Source: Acetobacterium wieringae (GTDB lineage Bacteria > Bacillota > Clostridia > Eubacteriales > Eubacteriaceae). Taken from it: 64,000 bases of DNA. Positions 28,123 through 36,104 of the stretch are shown here, piece by piece. The position numbers and the translations under genes were made by a program. The stretch covers positions 1 to 64,000 of the forward strand of contig NZ_JAIPPU010000010.1 of the NCBI RefSeq assembly GCF_026646375.1. Reading direction: 5' to 3'. Every line of letters starts with the position of its first letter. The first letter of the stretch is position 1. Below the pieces are notes generated by a model. That model ran no database searches. It saw only the letters and a program-made list of their open reading frames with translations, and was not told where the DNA came from.

Positions 28123-29709
28123 ATGGATTGGAAGAAAATTGCAAAATGGTCTCGTTTACTGGTACTATTGGGTTTGCTGATCTGGGTTGTTTATGAATCC
28201 TATATGCACCAGGTGCTGGGTGGGGGTAAGGCCCCATCCGTTCATGCACTCTGTCCCTATGGAGCCCTGGAAAGTCTTTATACATTGCTGCTGACGGGTA
28301 GCTTTGTCAAGAAAATTTACTCAGGAACAGTGGTACTCCTGGGGATTACGATTGTTCTGGCGATACTGTTTCGCCGTAGCTTCTGTGGGATGCTGTGTCC
28401 TTTTGGAGCCCTCCAGGAATTATTCCAAAAGTTGAGAAACATCACCATTAAAAAACGGTTTGTGATGCCAGAAAAAGTCGATGGTATTTTACGTTACTTA
28501 AAATATGTAGTACTGGTTTTAACTGTTTTAATGGCATGGCTATTTGGCACACTGTGGATGTCCCCTTATGATCCTTATGCAGCTTTTTCACATATTGCCG
28601 TCATTGCTGGCTCGATCGAAGAGGATCCCTTGGCTATTATCGGTTTTCTGCTGCTTTTGGTTACAGTCGTCGGATCATTCTTTTATGACCGGTTCCTCTG
28701 CAAATATCTGTGTCCGGCAGGAGCCTTTTATGCCATCATCGGAAAAATCAGCCCGACCAAGGTCACCCGCAACAACGATCTGTGTGTCCACTGTAAAAAA
28801 TGTGATAAAACCTGTCCGGTCAACATCAAAATTGAACAAAGCGACAAGGTAACCTCAGCAGAATGCATCAACTGTAATGAATGTGTGCTGGAATGCCCCG
28901 TTAATGGTGCTCTTGAAGTCAAGGTTGCCAACAAAACGGTGGCGCCGATGGTTATATTGGTTCTGGTAGTGGGTCTTTTCTTTGGCAGCATTGGCATTGC
29001 CCAGCTTACCGGGAATTTTGAAATTCTGCCCAAAGCAGTGGCTGAGGGTCAAACGATCCCTATTTATGAGGTTAAGGGTTATAATACCATTGAGGAAGCA
29101 GCAGTTTTGACCGGCCTGTCGTTGGATCAGGTCTATGAACAGCTGGCTATTCCCAAAACTGTGCCTAAAGAAACCCAATTCAAGAATATTGCCTCTGTGG
29201 CTCCTGGATATCAATTTGATCAGGCCAAAGCCAATGCCGGTGGATCAGAAAATACCGATATCCAAGTCAGCGAGGAGAAAACCAGCGGGTCTGTCGATGT
29301 CAGCGGAATCAAGGGCTCGATGACAATACAGCAGGCCATCGACAGCTTGGGCATGGAGCAGACTGAATTCTATGCTTTATTCAAGATCCCTGAAGATATT
29401 CCCACTCAAACGTTGATGAATGCGATTGTGAATCAGGTACCAGGTTATGATTTCCAGCAGATCAAAGCCAGCCTCACGTCTTCGTCAGAAACCAGTGTAG
29501 AGTCCACTACCGCAGGTGCAGTGGATGTCAGCGGAATCAAGGGCTCGATGACAATACAGCAGGCCATCGACAGCCTGGGCATGGAACAGGCTGAATTCTA
29601 CGCCTTATTCAAAATTCCCGAAAACGTCCCCCCAGAAACCCTTTTAAAGGAAATATCTACCCTCTCGCCCGGGTACGATTTCCAGAGCATCAAGGACTCG
29701 CTCCAATAA
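28123..29709 (+). CDS. NapH-like membrane ferredoxin with tandem C-terminal repeats
   Basis: A 528-residue membrane protein. The N-terminal half has several membrane helices and the NapH/CcoG-type cysteine motifs (FCGMLCPFG, CKYLCPAG), then two 4Fe-4S motifs (CVHCKKCDKTCP and CINCNECVLECP). After a last helix (VILVLVVGLFFG) the C-terminal part has one divergent and two nearly identical copies of a 60-residue unit (VDVSGIKGSMTIQQAIDSLG, ending YDFQ). The family passes electrons across the membrane. The repeat unit resembles a module found in other membrane ferredoxins and FMN-binding proteins; its role is unknown. Confidence 0.85.
   Translation: MDWKKIAKWSRLLVLLGLLIWVVYESYMHQVLGGGKAPSVHALCPYGALESLYTLLLTGSFVKKIYSGTVVLLGITIVLAILFRRSFCGMLCPFGALQELFQKLRNITIKKRFVMPEKVDGILRYLKYVVLVLTVLMAWLFGTLWMSPYDPYAAFSHIAVIAGSIEEDPLAIIGFLLLLVTVVGSFFYDRFLCKYLCPAGAFYAIIGKISPTKVTRNNDLCVHCKKCDKTCPVNIKIEQSDKVTSAECINCNECVLECPVNGALEVKVANKTVAPMVILVLVVGLFFGSIGIAQLTGNFEILPKAVAEGQTIPIYEVKGYNTIEEAAVLTGLSLDQVYEQLAIPKTVPKETQFKNIASVAPGYQFDQAKANAGGSENTDIQVSEEKTSGSVDVSGIKGSMTIQQAIDSLGMEQTEFYALFKIPEDIPTQTLMNAIVNQVPGYDFQQIKASLTSSSETSVESTTAGAVDVSGIKGSMTIQQAIDSLGMEQAEFYALFKIPENVPPETLLKEISTLSPGYDFQSIKDSLQ
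29296..29574 (+). repeat. Direct repeat, 228-bp period, in the NapH-like gene
   Basis: A 51-bp block at 29296-29346 recurs perfectly at 29524-29574, 228 bp (76 codons) apart and in frame. The flanking codons differ mostly at synonymous positions. This points to a fairly recent tandem duplication of the C-terminal module, or to gene conversion between copies. Confidence 0.9.
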
Positions 29710-29779
29710 AACAGTAAACTCTAGGCGGTCAGAAGTTTTTGTCATTGTCATCAATAAAAATACTTTTTCAGAACAACTC

Positions 29780-29817
29780 TGACACAGAATTGACATATTA
29801 TTGTTTTATAATATAAG
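29780..29817 (+). promoter_or_regulatory. Promoter with TGACAC direct repeat, copy B
   Basis: TGACACAGAATTGACAT at 29780 shares 15 of 16 bases with the site at 28053. Its second half forms a -35 (TTGACA, 29790) followed 16 bases later by TATAAG. The repeat covers the -35, as in OmpR-type activation or repression. Confidence 0.55.
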
Positions 29818-29851
29818 TAACAAATAAATCTGAAGAGAGGAGGAATAACTA

Positions 29852-30082
29852 ATGAAAAAAAGACTTATTTTAGTCGGTGCAGTAGCCTTAACCTTATTGA
29901 CAGCAGGCAGTGCGATGGCCGCACCAAGATCAGGCAACGGAACCTGTGACGGCACTGGACTGGGAATTGGAAACGATGGCGTCCGCCAATACGTTAACTG
30001 TGAAGTTGACGGTGATGGTATTTGTGATCTCGGAACCCAACCACAAGATGGAACCGGCATGCAGTACCATGGACAAAGATAA
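29852..30082 (+). CDS. Small secreted Gly/Cys-containing protein
   Basis: A 76-residue protein with a clean signal peptide (LILVGAVALTLLTAGSAMA) leaving about 52 residues. The mature part is Gly/Asp-rich with three Cys (NGTCDGTGLG, NCEVDGDGICD). I do not recognise it. It lies downstream of the membrane ferredoxin and shares an upstream motif with it, so they may be co-regulated. Strong Shine-Dalgarno (GAGAGGAGG). Confidence 0.75.
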   Translation: MKKRLILVGAVALTLLTAGSAMAAPRSGNGTCDGTGLGIGNDGVRQYVNCEVDGDGICDLGTQPQDGTGMQYHGQR

Positions 30083-30105
30083 AACATTCTTATTTATTAG
30101 CCCCT

Positions 30106-30136
30106 AAGACCTTCAATCATTGAGGGTCTTTTTTAG
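30106..30136 (+). terminator. Terminator of the small secreted protein gene
   Basis: AAGACCTTCAAT pairs with ATTGAGGGTCTT, followed by a U-run. Confidence 0.88.
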
Positions 30137-30235
30137 TTGTTTGGTTGATTAAAAAGCAAAAGATCGTTTAAAACATCGCATTTTTGTCGTATAATAGCTT
30201 TATCAGATAAAAGAGTTTTTTCAAAGGAGGCTACA

Positions 30236-30961
30236 TTGAATCTAATCGACGTATTTAACCTAACCCCAACCGACGTCATCACCATTACGGGTGGCGGTGG
30301 CAAGACCTCCCTAATGTTTGCCCTGGGCAGAGAACTCACTGCTGCTGGCCAGGCCCATGTAATCACCACCACCGCCAAAATCTGTGTTGCCGATGTGAAC
30401 CCGGCGCAGGTGTTGATTGATTCGAACATCGATACCATTATTGCCGAAATAAAAAAAGACCCCGCCAAAGAATGGGTCATTGGCCGGGAAACCGTCGCCC
30501 AGCAGAAAATTGCCGGATTTGATGATACCAATCTGTGCAAGCTTCATCAGGCGTTGTCCCCATTGGTAATTATTAATGAAGGCGATGGCTCCAATCGACG
30601 TCCCTATAAATTTTATGCTGACTACGAGCCGGCCATTCCGACCTTGACCACCAAAATCATTCATGTGATTGGAGCTGAAACCTTTAGGCAGCCGATCGAT
30701 GAAACCTTATTTCATCGCTCCCAGCTGTTTGATGGGGAAGAACCCGTTTTTGATGAAGCGGTCTTAAAACGCACTCTTGAAACGTTTAGTCGCACCAAGC
30801 TTAATCCCCACTTTGATCAGACAATTGATCGCATTCTACTGATCAATAAGGCCGATGGAGCCCAGCTGGAGAATGCTCGACAAATGGCACAAATCGGCAA
30901 AATGATATTTCCCCGCTGCTTGATCAGTTCCCTCAAAGAAGGCTGGATCAAAGCCTGCTGA
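30236..30961 (+). CDS. yqeC: Selenium cofactor biosynthesis protein YqeC
   Basis: A 241-residue protein with a glycine-rich nucleotide loop near the N terminus (ITGGGGKTSLMFALG), then VITTTAKI and VIINEGDGSNRRPYK, typical of YqeC. YqeC is found with selenium-dependent molybdenum hydroxylases and is thought to act in labile-selenium cofactor assembly. The start is TTG at 30236 behind a strong AAAGGAGG. XdhC and a class V aminotransferase lie downstream in the same island; YqeB, SelD and the hydroxylase are not in the window. Confidence 0.88.
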   Translation: MNLIDVFNLTPTDVITITGGGGKTSLMFALGRELTAAGQAHVITTTAKICVADVNPAQVLIDSNIDTIIAEIKKDPAKEWVIGRETVAQQKIAGFDDTNLCKLHQALSPLVIINEGDGSNRRPYKFYADYEPAIPTLTTKIIHVIGAETFRQPIDETLFHRSQLFDGEEPVFDEAVLKRTLETFSRTKLNPHFDQTIDRILLINKADGAQLENARQMAQIGKMIFPRCLISSLKEGWIKAC

Positions 30962-30972
30962 TACTCACATAT

Positions 30973-31188
30973 AAAAAGTGCGATTCGCACTGAGGTTGTC
31001 AATAAACTCCCTACCGACCAATTGTTAATCTGTTGTATGCGCGCAATTCGTACAGTTGCGTTTAATAATTCGGCTAAATATAGCCGTTTCTTTGCAACTG
31101 TTCGCCTTGAGGCACACAACACGATATAACAATTGTCGGTACTATGTTATCTTTTTTAACAGTCTGAGCGCGATTTGCACTTTTTTTA
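30973..31188. repeat. Fold-back (MITE-like) element 1
   Basis: About 216 bp that folds on itself. Ends: AAAAAGTGCGATTCGCAC at 30973 against GCGCGATTTGCACTTTTT at 31168. Middle arms: ACCGACCAATTGTTA against TAACAATTGTCGGT, then ACAGTTGC against GCAACTGT. Core: CGGCTAAATATAGCCG at 31071. It carries no ORF and lies between the convergent yqeC and arsC genes. A MITE or intergenic palindromic repeat that may also act as a terminator. Confidence 0.75.
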
Positions 31189-31225
31189 TGTGGTGAGTTT
31201 GTGGTTACGATCAGAACGTTAAAAA

Positions 31226-31633
31226 CTAAAGGCCGTTATTTTGGATCATATCAGCCAGATTTTTGATTTTTTCCTCAATTTGAGAAATAATTTCCAAAAA
31301 TTCGGCATCGCTTTTTCCGGTTGGGTCATCAAGTCCCCAGTCTTCAGTATACTGACCGGGCAGGTAGGGGCAGACCACATTGCAGCCCATTTTGATGACA
31401 ATGTCAATTGGCGGCAGTTCGGTGAGTAGCTTTGAATACTGGGTCGCTTCCATATCAATGCCGTAGCGTTCTTTAATCAGGCGGACGGCATCCTGGTTGA
31501 TTTGCGGTTTGGTCTCGGTGCCAGCAGAATAGCTATCAAATACATCACTGGCAAATTTCTTTCCCAGGGCTTCGGCCATCTGGCTGCGGCAGGAATTGTG
31601 GACACAGATTAAGGCAACTTTAGGTTTGTTCAT
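31226..31633 (-). CDS. arsC: Arsenate reductase, thioredoxin-coupled (ArsC)
   Basis: A 135-residue LMW-phosphatase-fold enzyme reducing arsenate to arsenite. The P-loop CVHNSCRSQMAE gives the catalytic Cys10 and Cys15, and GCNVVCP near residues 82-87 provides the redox cysteines that resolve the arsenical adduct. It is the second gene of a minus-strand pair, 21 bp after a paralogue. Length is normal. Confidence 0.93.
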   Translation of the reverse strand: MNKPKVALICVHNSCRSQMAEALGKKFASDVFDSYSAGTETKPQINQDAVRLIKERYGIDMEATQYSKLLTELPPIDIVIKMGCNVVCPYLPGQYTEDWGLDDPTGKSDAEFLEIISQIEEKIKNLADMIQNNGL

Positions 31634-31654
31634 ACGTTCTCCTAAATGGTAAAT

Positions 31655-32086
31655 TTAATATGAAGGTTTATAATTATTTATCAGATCAACGACGTTTTCA
31701 CGGATTTTATCCCGTAGATGACGGGCTTTTTCCAGTTGTTCTTCTGCGGTACCCGTATAATCAGCCGGATCTTCAAAGGGCCAGTCGAGGACATTCATCA
31801 CCAATGGAAAAACCGGGCAGCGTTGACCATTTTCCAGATCACAGACCTTAACGATTATGGAATAGAGGCGCCCCTCTTTAAAATAATCAAACACTGAATT
31901 AGTCGTGTTTTGACTGAGATCATAGCCAAGTTCAGCCATCACCTTGACAATCAGGGGATTAATGGTGCCCGGTTCCAGGCCAGCACTTTCGGCAATGAAA
32001 TGTTCTTTCCCTAAATCATTTAGAAAAGCCGCTGCCATCTGGCTGCGGGCAGAATTATGGACACAGACAAATAGTACTTTTATCAT
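31655..32086 (-). CDS. ArsC-like LMW phosphatase-family protein, paralogue
   Basis: A 143-residue protein starting at the ATG at 32086, which follows AAGGAG. It has the LMW-phosphatase P-loop (CVHNSARSQMAAAF) but with Ala where ArsC has the second Cys, while later cysteines (VCDLENGQRCP) are kept. It probably acts on arsenate or another substrate, or differs in its reductant. First gene of the pair with arsC. Confidence 0.85.
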   Translation of the reverse strand: MIKVLFVCVHNSARSQMAAAFLNDLGKEHFIAESAGLEPGTINPLIVKVMAELGYDLSQNTTNSVFDYFKEGRLYSIIVKVCDLENGQRCPVFPLVMNVLDWPFEDPADYTGTAEEQLEKARHLRDKIRENVVDLINNYKPSY

Positions 32087-32198
32087 CAATTGGACTCCTT
32101 GCAATAAGATTTGTTCTTAAGCATAACATATCAAAAGAAAGCGCGCGAGCTTGATTATGTTAAATTTTATCGTTTCATTTTTTTTAGCACAAAAAATA

Positions 32199-32225
32199 GC
32201 AGTTATGTTAAAACAACATAACTGC
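32199..32225 (-). terminator. Terminator of the arsR-DGC unit
   Basis: GCAGTTATGTT pairs with AACATAACTGC around a 5-base loop, followed on the minus strand by a U-run. Confidence 0.85.
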
Positions 32226-32288
32226 CACAAGGTGGAATTGATTTACCAGTTTTTCATCTGCATAGACTGCCGCTACATTAAAAAGGAC

Positions 32289-32651
32289 TCAGGCATCGGC
32301 TAGAATTTTATCCAGGGCATTTTGAACGTGTTCAATTTCGGCTTCGATATCGTCCAGATTTTTATATTTTTCGTTATGGCGAACATCATAATCCAGCGTC
32401 ATGACTATTTCGTCATAAAGCTCATAGCCCATATCTTCATACGCCATCGAGGCACAGGTTGAGGGACAACCATTAAGTGAAATGTATTTTTCAGTACCAC
32501 CGGCGGCTTCAACTTCTTTAAGAATATTCATGCTGACATGGGGGAGGATGGTGATGTTTTCTTCGTCAATAATCCCAAAATATTGGGCAACTGTTTTGGT
32601 CATCATGCTGACGTTGCAGTGCCCGGGACAGGGATAAATCTTGAGTTTCAT
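32289..32651 (-). CDS. DGC-related small cysteine protein
   Basis: A 120-residue protein with PCPGHC at residues 7-12 and NGCPSTCAS at about 61-69, followed by a helical acidic C terminus. The Cys pattern matches the putative zinc-binding DGC-type proteins encoded just across the divergent promoter (33837-35489), with NGC in place of DGC. It follows an ArsR-type gene by 24 bp, so it is probably de-repressed together with it. Function unknown. Confidence 0.7.
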   Translation of the reverse strand: MKLKIYPCPGHCNVSMMTKTVAQYFGIIDEENITILPHVSMNILKEVEAAGGTEKYISLNGCPSTCASMAYEDMGYELYDEIVMTLDYDVRHNEKYKNLDDIEAEIEHVQNALDKILADA

Positions 32652-32675
32652 AAAAGTTACCTTCTTTCATTCGGT

Positions 32676-32975
32676 TTAATTAAAATCCAACGTATCAAAA
32701 TATTCTTCCACAGTTTGATCCATAATAGCGATCAATTTTTTGATCCCTTTTAGTTTCACCCAATAATGCATTTCAACGCCAATTTTTTTACTTTCGAGAA
32801 TTCCTGCTTCGCGAAGAATTTTAAGATGCTGGGAGAGATTGGCTTGACTGTAATCAAAGGCAGGAAGCAATTCACAGACACATCGAGATTCGTCAAGGAG
32901 TGACTTAACAATTTGTAATCGGATGGGATGCCCCAGCGCCTTGAATATTTTTACAGAAAGATCTTCACTATTCAT
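32676..32975 (-). CDS. arsR: ArsR-family metalloregulator
   Basis: A 99-residue winged-helix repressor starting at the ATG at 32975 after GAGGT. The metal-sensing box is CVCELL in helix 3 (ESRCVCELLPAF), next to the recognition helix (YSQANLSQHLKILREAGIL). This pattern (As(III)/Sb(III) class) predicts release from DNA on metalloid binding. It is divergent from the HdrA-like/DGC operon and shares its control region. Confidence 0.92.
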   Translation of the reverse strand: MNSEDLSVKIFKALGHPIRLQIVKSLLDESRCVCELLPAFDYSQANLSQHLKILREAGILESKKIGVEMHYWVKLKGIKKLIAIMDQTVEEYFDTLDFN

Positions 32976-33047
32976 AATTGACCTCATTTCGATTTTTCAG
33001 AATAATTAAATAGCTTTAAGGTATGACACCGGATGCGCTATATAACA

Positions 33048-33138
33048 TTATAAGCAATCACTTATAAAAATGCAAACTTATTCTATTCCTCTTGACACCC
33101 ATAAATGAGAGGGGTATAATGAACGCATACATAAGTAT
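33048..33138. promoter_or_regulatory. Divergent control region with promoter and ArsR-type operators
   Basis: For the plus-strand operon TTGACA at 33092 and TATAAT at 33115 are separated by 17 bases, a full consensus promoter. ATACATAAGTAT at 33127 overlaps the transcription start. TTATAAG-N6-CTTATAA at 33048-33067 is a perfect dyad on the other side, near the start of the ArsR gene. Both dyads fit ArsR/SmtB operators, so metalloid likely controls both directions. Confidence 0.7.
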
Positions 33139-33167
33139 TTAATTATATTATAAAAGAGGTGGAAGAT

Positions 33168-33539
33168 ATGAGTCAAGAATTACCAGGTTTTATTATGTGT
33201 GTCTGCACCGGAAAGTGCCCTGGATTTCAAGCTATGGATATTTGGGATTTTATCAACCAGGTGCGGGTTGAGCTACCGGTTGAGTATGCCTTTATCCATC
33301 CGCAGCTATGCGAAGAAGACGGCGATCGTTTTCTCGCTGATTTCTTAAAAGCGCACCGAAAAGTAATCATTGGTGCCTGTGCCCCCAACATGCAACGTAA
33401 AATGTTCAAGGATGCCTTTAAAGAAGCTGGCCTGGATATTGAAAAAGATGCTGTAATGCTCGACATCCGGGATATGACTAACGAAAAAGCCTTTGAAGTG
33501 GTCGAAACTAAACTTGAAGAAATGGGATATGAGGTGTAG
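33168..33539 (+). CDS. Stand-alone HdrA N-terminal-like domain protein
   Basis: A 123-residue protein with the ATG at 33168 (AGAGGTGG before it). It has CVCTGKCPG near the N terminus and VIIGACAPNMQRKMFKDAFKEAGL, the pattern of the small N-terminal domain of HdrA (heterodisulfide reductase subunit A), without the large FAD part. It is the first gene of a tight operon with ferredoxin and DGC/lipoyl proteins, so an electron- or sulfur-transfer role is plausible. The rest of an Hdr complex is absent. Confidence 0.65.
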   Translation: MSQELPGFIMCVCTGKCPGFQAMDIWDFINQVRVELPVEYAFIHPQLCEEDGDRFLADFLKAHRKVIIGACAPNMQRKMFKDAFKEAGLDIEKDAVMLDIRDMTNEKAFEVVETKLEEMGYEV

Positions 33540-33541
33540 AA

Positions 33542-33844
33542 ATGAGTGAATCAACGTTTATGGGTGTTGAGCGGGATCGTATTGACTGGTCGCCCCGTAT
33601 TGACTTTACCAAATGCAACGATTGTATGGACTGTGTTAAATTCTGTCCGCATCAGGTTTTTGACGTGGATGAAAATGCCAAACCCAAGTTGTCAGTTAAA
33701 AATCCCAATAACTGTGTGGTTTTCTGCCGGGCTTGTGCCAAAACCTGCGGGCCGGATGCGATTTCGTTCCCGGATAAGCCCGAAACCACCAAAATGATTA
33801 AAGCCATCCGTAAGGCCGAAAAGGAGGCAGCCAAAAATGAGTGA
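33542..33844 (+). CDS. 2x[4Fe-4S] ferredoxin-like protein
   Basis: A 100-residue protein with two cluster motifs: CNDCMDCVKFCP near residue 26 and a second, degenerate one, CVVFCRACAKTCGPDAISFP. It lies 2 bp after the HdrA-like gene and overlaps the next gene by 8 bp. The likely role is to carry electrons for the lipoyl/DGC system. Confidence 0.88.
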   Translation: MSESTFMGVERDRIDWSPRIDFTKCNDCMDCVKFCPHQVFDVDENAKPKLSVKNPNNCVVFCRACAKTCGPDAISFPDKPETTKMIKAIRKAEKEAAKNE

Positions 33845-34685
33845 GTTGCGGTGTGTATTGCCCTGCAACGGGCTGGATAAATGTGCCGGAGATCTGTCCC
33901 GACGGGCAGCCCTGGAGCTGGCTCAGTCAGAAAACGCGGCGCTGATCTGTCCGGTTCTGTTAAATCAGAACCGGAGCCGTTACGAAAAAGTCCTGGCTGA
34001 TGCCAACTTAACGGTCATCGATGGCTGCAATACCCGCTGTGCCAGTAAACTGGCCGGTGATCTGGAATTATCAATTAACGATAAAGTCAACGTCAGTGAG
34101 GTTGCCAAAGCCCTGGAGATCAAACTGGGGGTCGACATTCAGGAAAGTGATGACAACCGGGCGGTTGTCCAGGCTGTCTTGGCAAAAATAAATAGCAGTG
34201 CCGCTGATCAGGCAGAGTCGGAGTTTATTGAACCGGAAGCGGTTGAGTATAATAGCTTTTCCCATGGCAAGTTTATTTTCAAAGTCCCCCAAAACAATTA
34301 TTTCTTCAATGAAAACGACTGCTGGGTGACTGTGTCCGGAAAGATGGCTCGGGTGGGGGTCAGTGATTATGTGCAACAGAATCTGTCAGACATTCTCTAT
34401 GTCGACCCGCCGGAAATCGGCGATGAATTTGAGCAGTTTGACGATTTAGGCAGCATCGAGTCCAGCAAAGCGGTATTTGAAATTGTTTCACCGGTTTCTG
34501 GCACCGTGGTGGCCGTCAATACCAGCTTAAACGATGCCCCCGAACAGGTCAACGAAAGTCCCTATGAAAAAGGCTGGCTGGTGGAAGTAAAACTCCGTGA
34601 TTTTTCCGAAGATCAGGATCTTCTCCACGACTGCCCGGCCTATTTTGAATTTTTACAACGAAAGGTAACAGAAATCGATGTCTAA
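33837..34685 (+). CDS. DGC-type cysteine domain fused to GcvH-like lipoyl domain
   Basis: A 282-residue fusion. Residues 1-110 are a DGC-type domain with Cys6, Cys10, Cys16, Cys38 and the DGC motif at 62-64 followed by Cys68. Residues about 140-255 match the glycine-cleavage H protein: WVTVSGKMARVGVSDYVQ, then IESSKAVFEIVSPVSG, with the expected lipoyl lysine at K211, and SPYEKGWLVEVKL. No other glycine-cleavage gene is near. A lipoyl dithiol could carry As(III), sulfur or a C1 group; dihydrolipoamide dehydrogenase is encoded 2.8 kb downstream. Function not known. Confidence 0.82.
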   Translation: MSELRCVLPCNGLDKCAGDLSRRAALELAQSENAALICPVLLNQNRSRYEKVLADANLTVIDGCNTRCASKLAGDLELSINDKVNVSEVAKALEIKLGVDIQESDDNRAVVQAVLAKINSSAADQAESEFIEPEAVEYNSFSHGKFIFKVPQNNYFFNENDCWVTVSGKMARVGVSDYVQQNLSDILYVDPPEIGDEFEQFDDLGSIESSKAVFEIVSPVSGTVVAVNTSLNDAPEQVNESPYEKGWLVEVKLRDFSEDQDLLHDCPAYFEFLQRKVTEIDV

Positions 34686-35085
34686 AATAAAAGTAATCCC
34701 CTGCAGCGGAATCGGCAAAGTATTTGGTTTACTGGCCAGAGAATCCGTGTTAATGGTGACTGAGGAAAAGTGTCCGAACGACACCGAAACCCTCTGTCTG
34801 GCCCATGTAGTCACCGGTGATGACGAGGTCGTGGCCAAGATTAACGGCGAAACCTGCATCACTATGGATGGCTGTGCCAAATATTGCGCCAAAAAAAGTG
34901 TCGAAGAAACCGGCGGCGTTGTTGTTAAAAGTCATAAGGTTCCCGATTTTATGAAAGCCCATCGCGGCGAAGAACATGGTACGGGAACTGCCCTTACTGA
35001 AGACGGTTGGAAATATGCCGAAGAACTGGCTGAGATTTTAGCTGACGATGTTAAAGAAATAAAGAGTGGGGGTAACGTGTTATGA
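34678..35085 (+). CDS. DGC-family putative zinc-binding protein 1
   Basis: A 135-residue protein with PCSG at residues 8-11, Cys32, Cys40, Cys60 and MDGCAKYCAKK near 63-73. The spacing matches the DGC domain family, so a metal or thiol-transfer role is likely. It overlaps the fusion gene by 8 bp and the next gene by 4 bp, so translation is coupled. Confidence 0.8.
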   Translation: MSKIKVIPCSGIGKVFGLLARESVLMVTEEKCPNDTETLCLAHVVTGDDEVVAKINGETCITMDGCAKYCAKKSVEETGGVVVKSHKVPDFMKAHRGEEHGTGTALTEDGWKYAEELAEILADDVKEIKSGGNVL

Positions 35086-35489
35086 TAAATAATAAAATTG
35101 GAATTATTTCCTGCAGCGGTGAAGAGTGTCTGGGAGGCACCATTTCACGGCTGGCGGTTCGTAAAATGATGGAGGAATTAAAACCGGGAATGGTCTCAAC
35201 CCTGTGTCTGCCTTTATTTATCGCCGGTGATGGTGGTGAACGGGAATTTGCCGAAAAATACCCGACCATTGCGATCGATGGCTGTTCCAAATGTTGTGCT
35301 AAGCGAGCCATCGAAAAATACAGCAATCAGGTAGCTGGCAGTGTTGATGTGGCCAAAATCATTGGTGAAGCCAAAGCATTAGAAAAACCCCTGTCGACCC
35401 GCCATCTAACGGACGAACATAAAGAATTCATCGAACAGACTGCGTCAAAAACCTGTCAGATCTTTGACGAAATTGCAGCAAAACAATAA
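35082..35489 (+). CDS. DGC-family putative zinc-binding protein 2
   Basis: A 135-residue paralogue of the preceding gene: SCSGEECLGG near the N terminus, a mid Cys in STLCLPLF and IDGCSKCCAKRAI near 65-77. It is the last gene of the five-gene operon, followed by a terminator. Three DGC-type domains in one operon suggest that they act as a set, perhaps on a shared metal or thiol cargo. Confidence 0.8.
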   Translation: MINNKIGIISCSGEECLGGTISRLAVRKMMEELKPGMVSTLCLPLFIAGDGGEREFAEKYPTIAIDGCSKCCAKRAIEKYSNQVAGSVDVAKIIGEAKALEKPLSTRHLTDEHKEFIEQTASKTCQIFDEIAAKQ

Positions 35490-35499
35490 CCATCATGCT

Positions 35500-35536
35500 A
35501 AAAGCCAGATCCTTTAATAAAGATCTGGCTTTTGGA
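35500..35536 (+). terminator. Terminator of the DGC/lipoyl operon
   Basis: AAAAGCCAGATC pairs with GATCTGGCTTTT around a 10-base loop. It is an A/T-flanked stem that works from either side of the convergent genes. Confidence 0.88.
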
Positions 35537-35564
35537 TTAAGACAATCATTCTGGTTTAGCGGAC

Positions 35565-36104
35565 TCAGTCAGTTTCATAACCTAACAACTGCAGATGGGC
35601 TTCCAGGCTTAGATAATTGGGAGCATACTCATCTTCTTTCATCAGGGTACATTGGTTCAGCCGACAGCTGCCTAAAATCAGTTTGGAGGCAAAGGCCATG
35701 CAGGAGCCCTGCCCACAGATCTTACAGCCGATTTTCCTGGGCAATAATTTATAAAGCTGTATCGCACTTGGGCGCTCCCGAGTTTCCTCATTGGGTTCAA
35801 TATTGTCTTTATTCGCCCAGGTATCATTAATCAGATTATAAAGATGATCGATCATTTCATAACACTGGGCTTCATTAGTTAACTGGGTACAGGTAAGATT
35901 GCGATCGTGGATATTAATAATATGGCTGCCAATCTTATAGGTAAAGGTCTGGGCCGAGGGAATGTAAAGGCCGGTCTTAATCACCGTATTAAGATAGGGC
36001 ATAACTTCGGGAACCGGATTGCTGAGCTTCGCCCGAAATTTAATCCGACCGCCCCCGGTGGTACAGGGTTTGATGTAAATAAGACTGATCGTTTCGAGGT
36101 ACAT
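35565..36104 (-). CDS. Small protein with Fe-S (CODH-gamma-like) cluster motif
   Basis: A 179-residue protein with GCKICGQGSCMAFASKL and a following Cys pair (GSCRLNQC) near residues 125-150, the pattern of the 4Fe-4S domain at the N terminus of the corrinoid/Fe-S protein large subunit, here at the C-terminal end. The first 120 residues are not recognised. It starts at 36104, one base overlapping the stop codon of the aminotransferase (TAATG), so the two are translated as a pair. A role in Fe-S, sulfur or selenium delivery is inferred. Confidence 0.7.
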   Translation of the reverse strand: MYLETISLIYIKPCTTGGGRIKFRAKLSNPVPEVMPYLNTVIKTGLYIPSAQTFTYKIGSHIINIHDRNLTCTQLTNEAQCYEMIDHLYNLINDTWANKDNIEPNEETRERPSAIQLYKLLPRKIGCKICGQGSCMAFASKLILGSCRLNQCTLMKEDEYAPNYLSLEAHLQLLGYETD

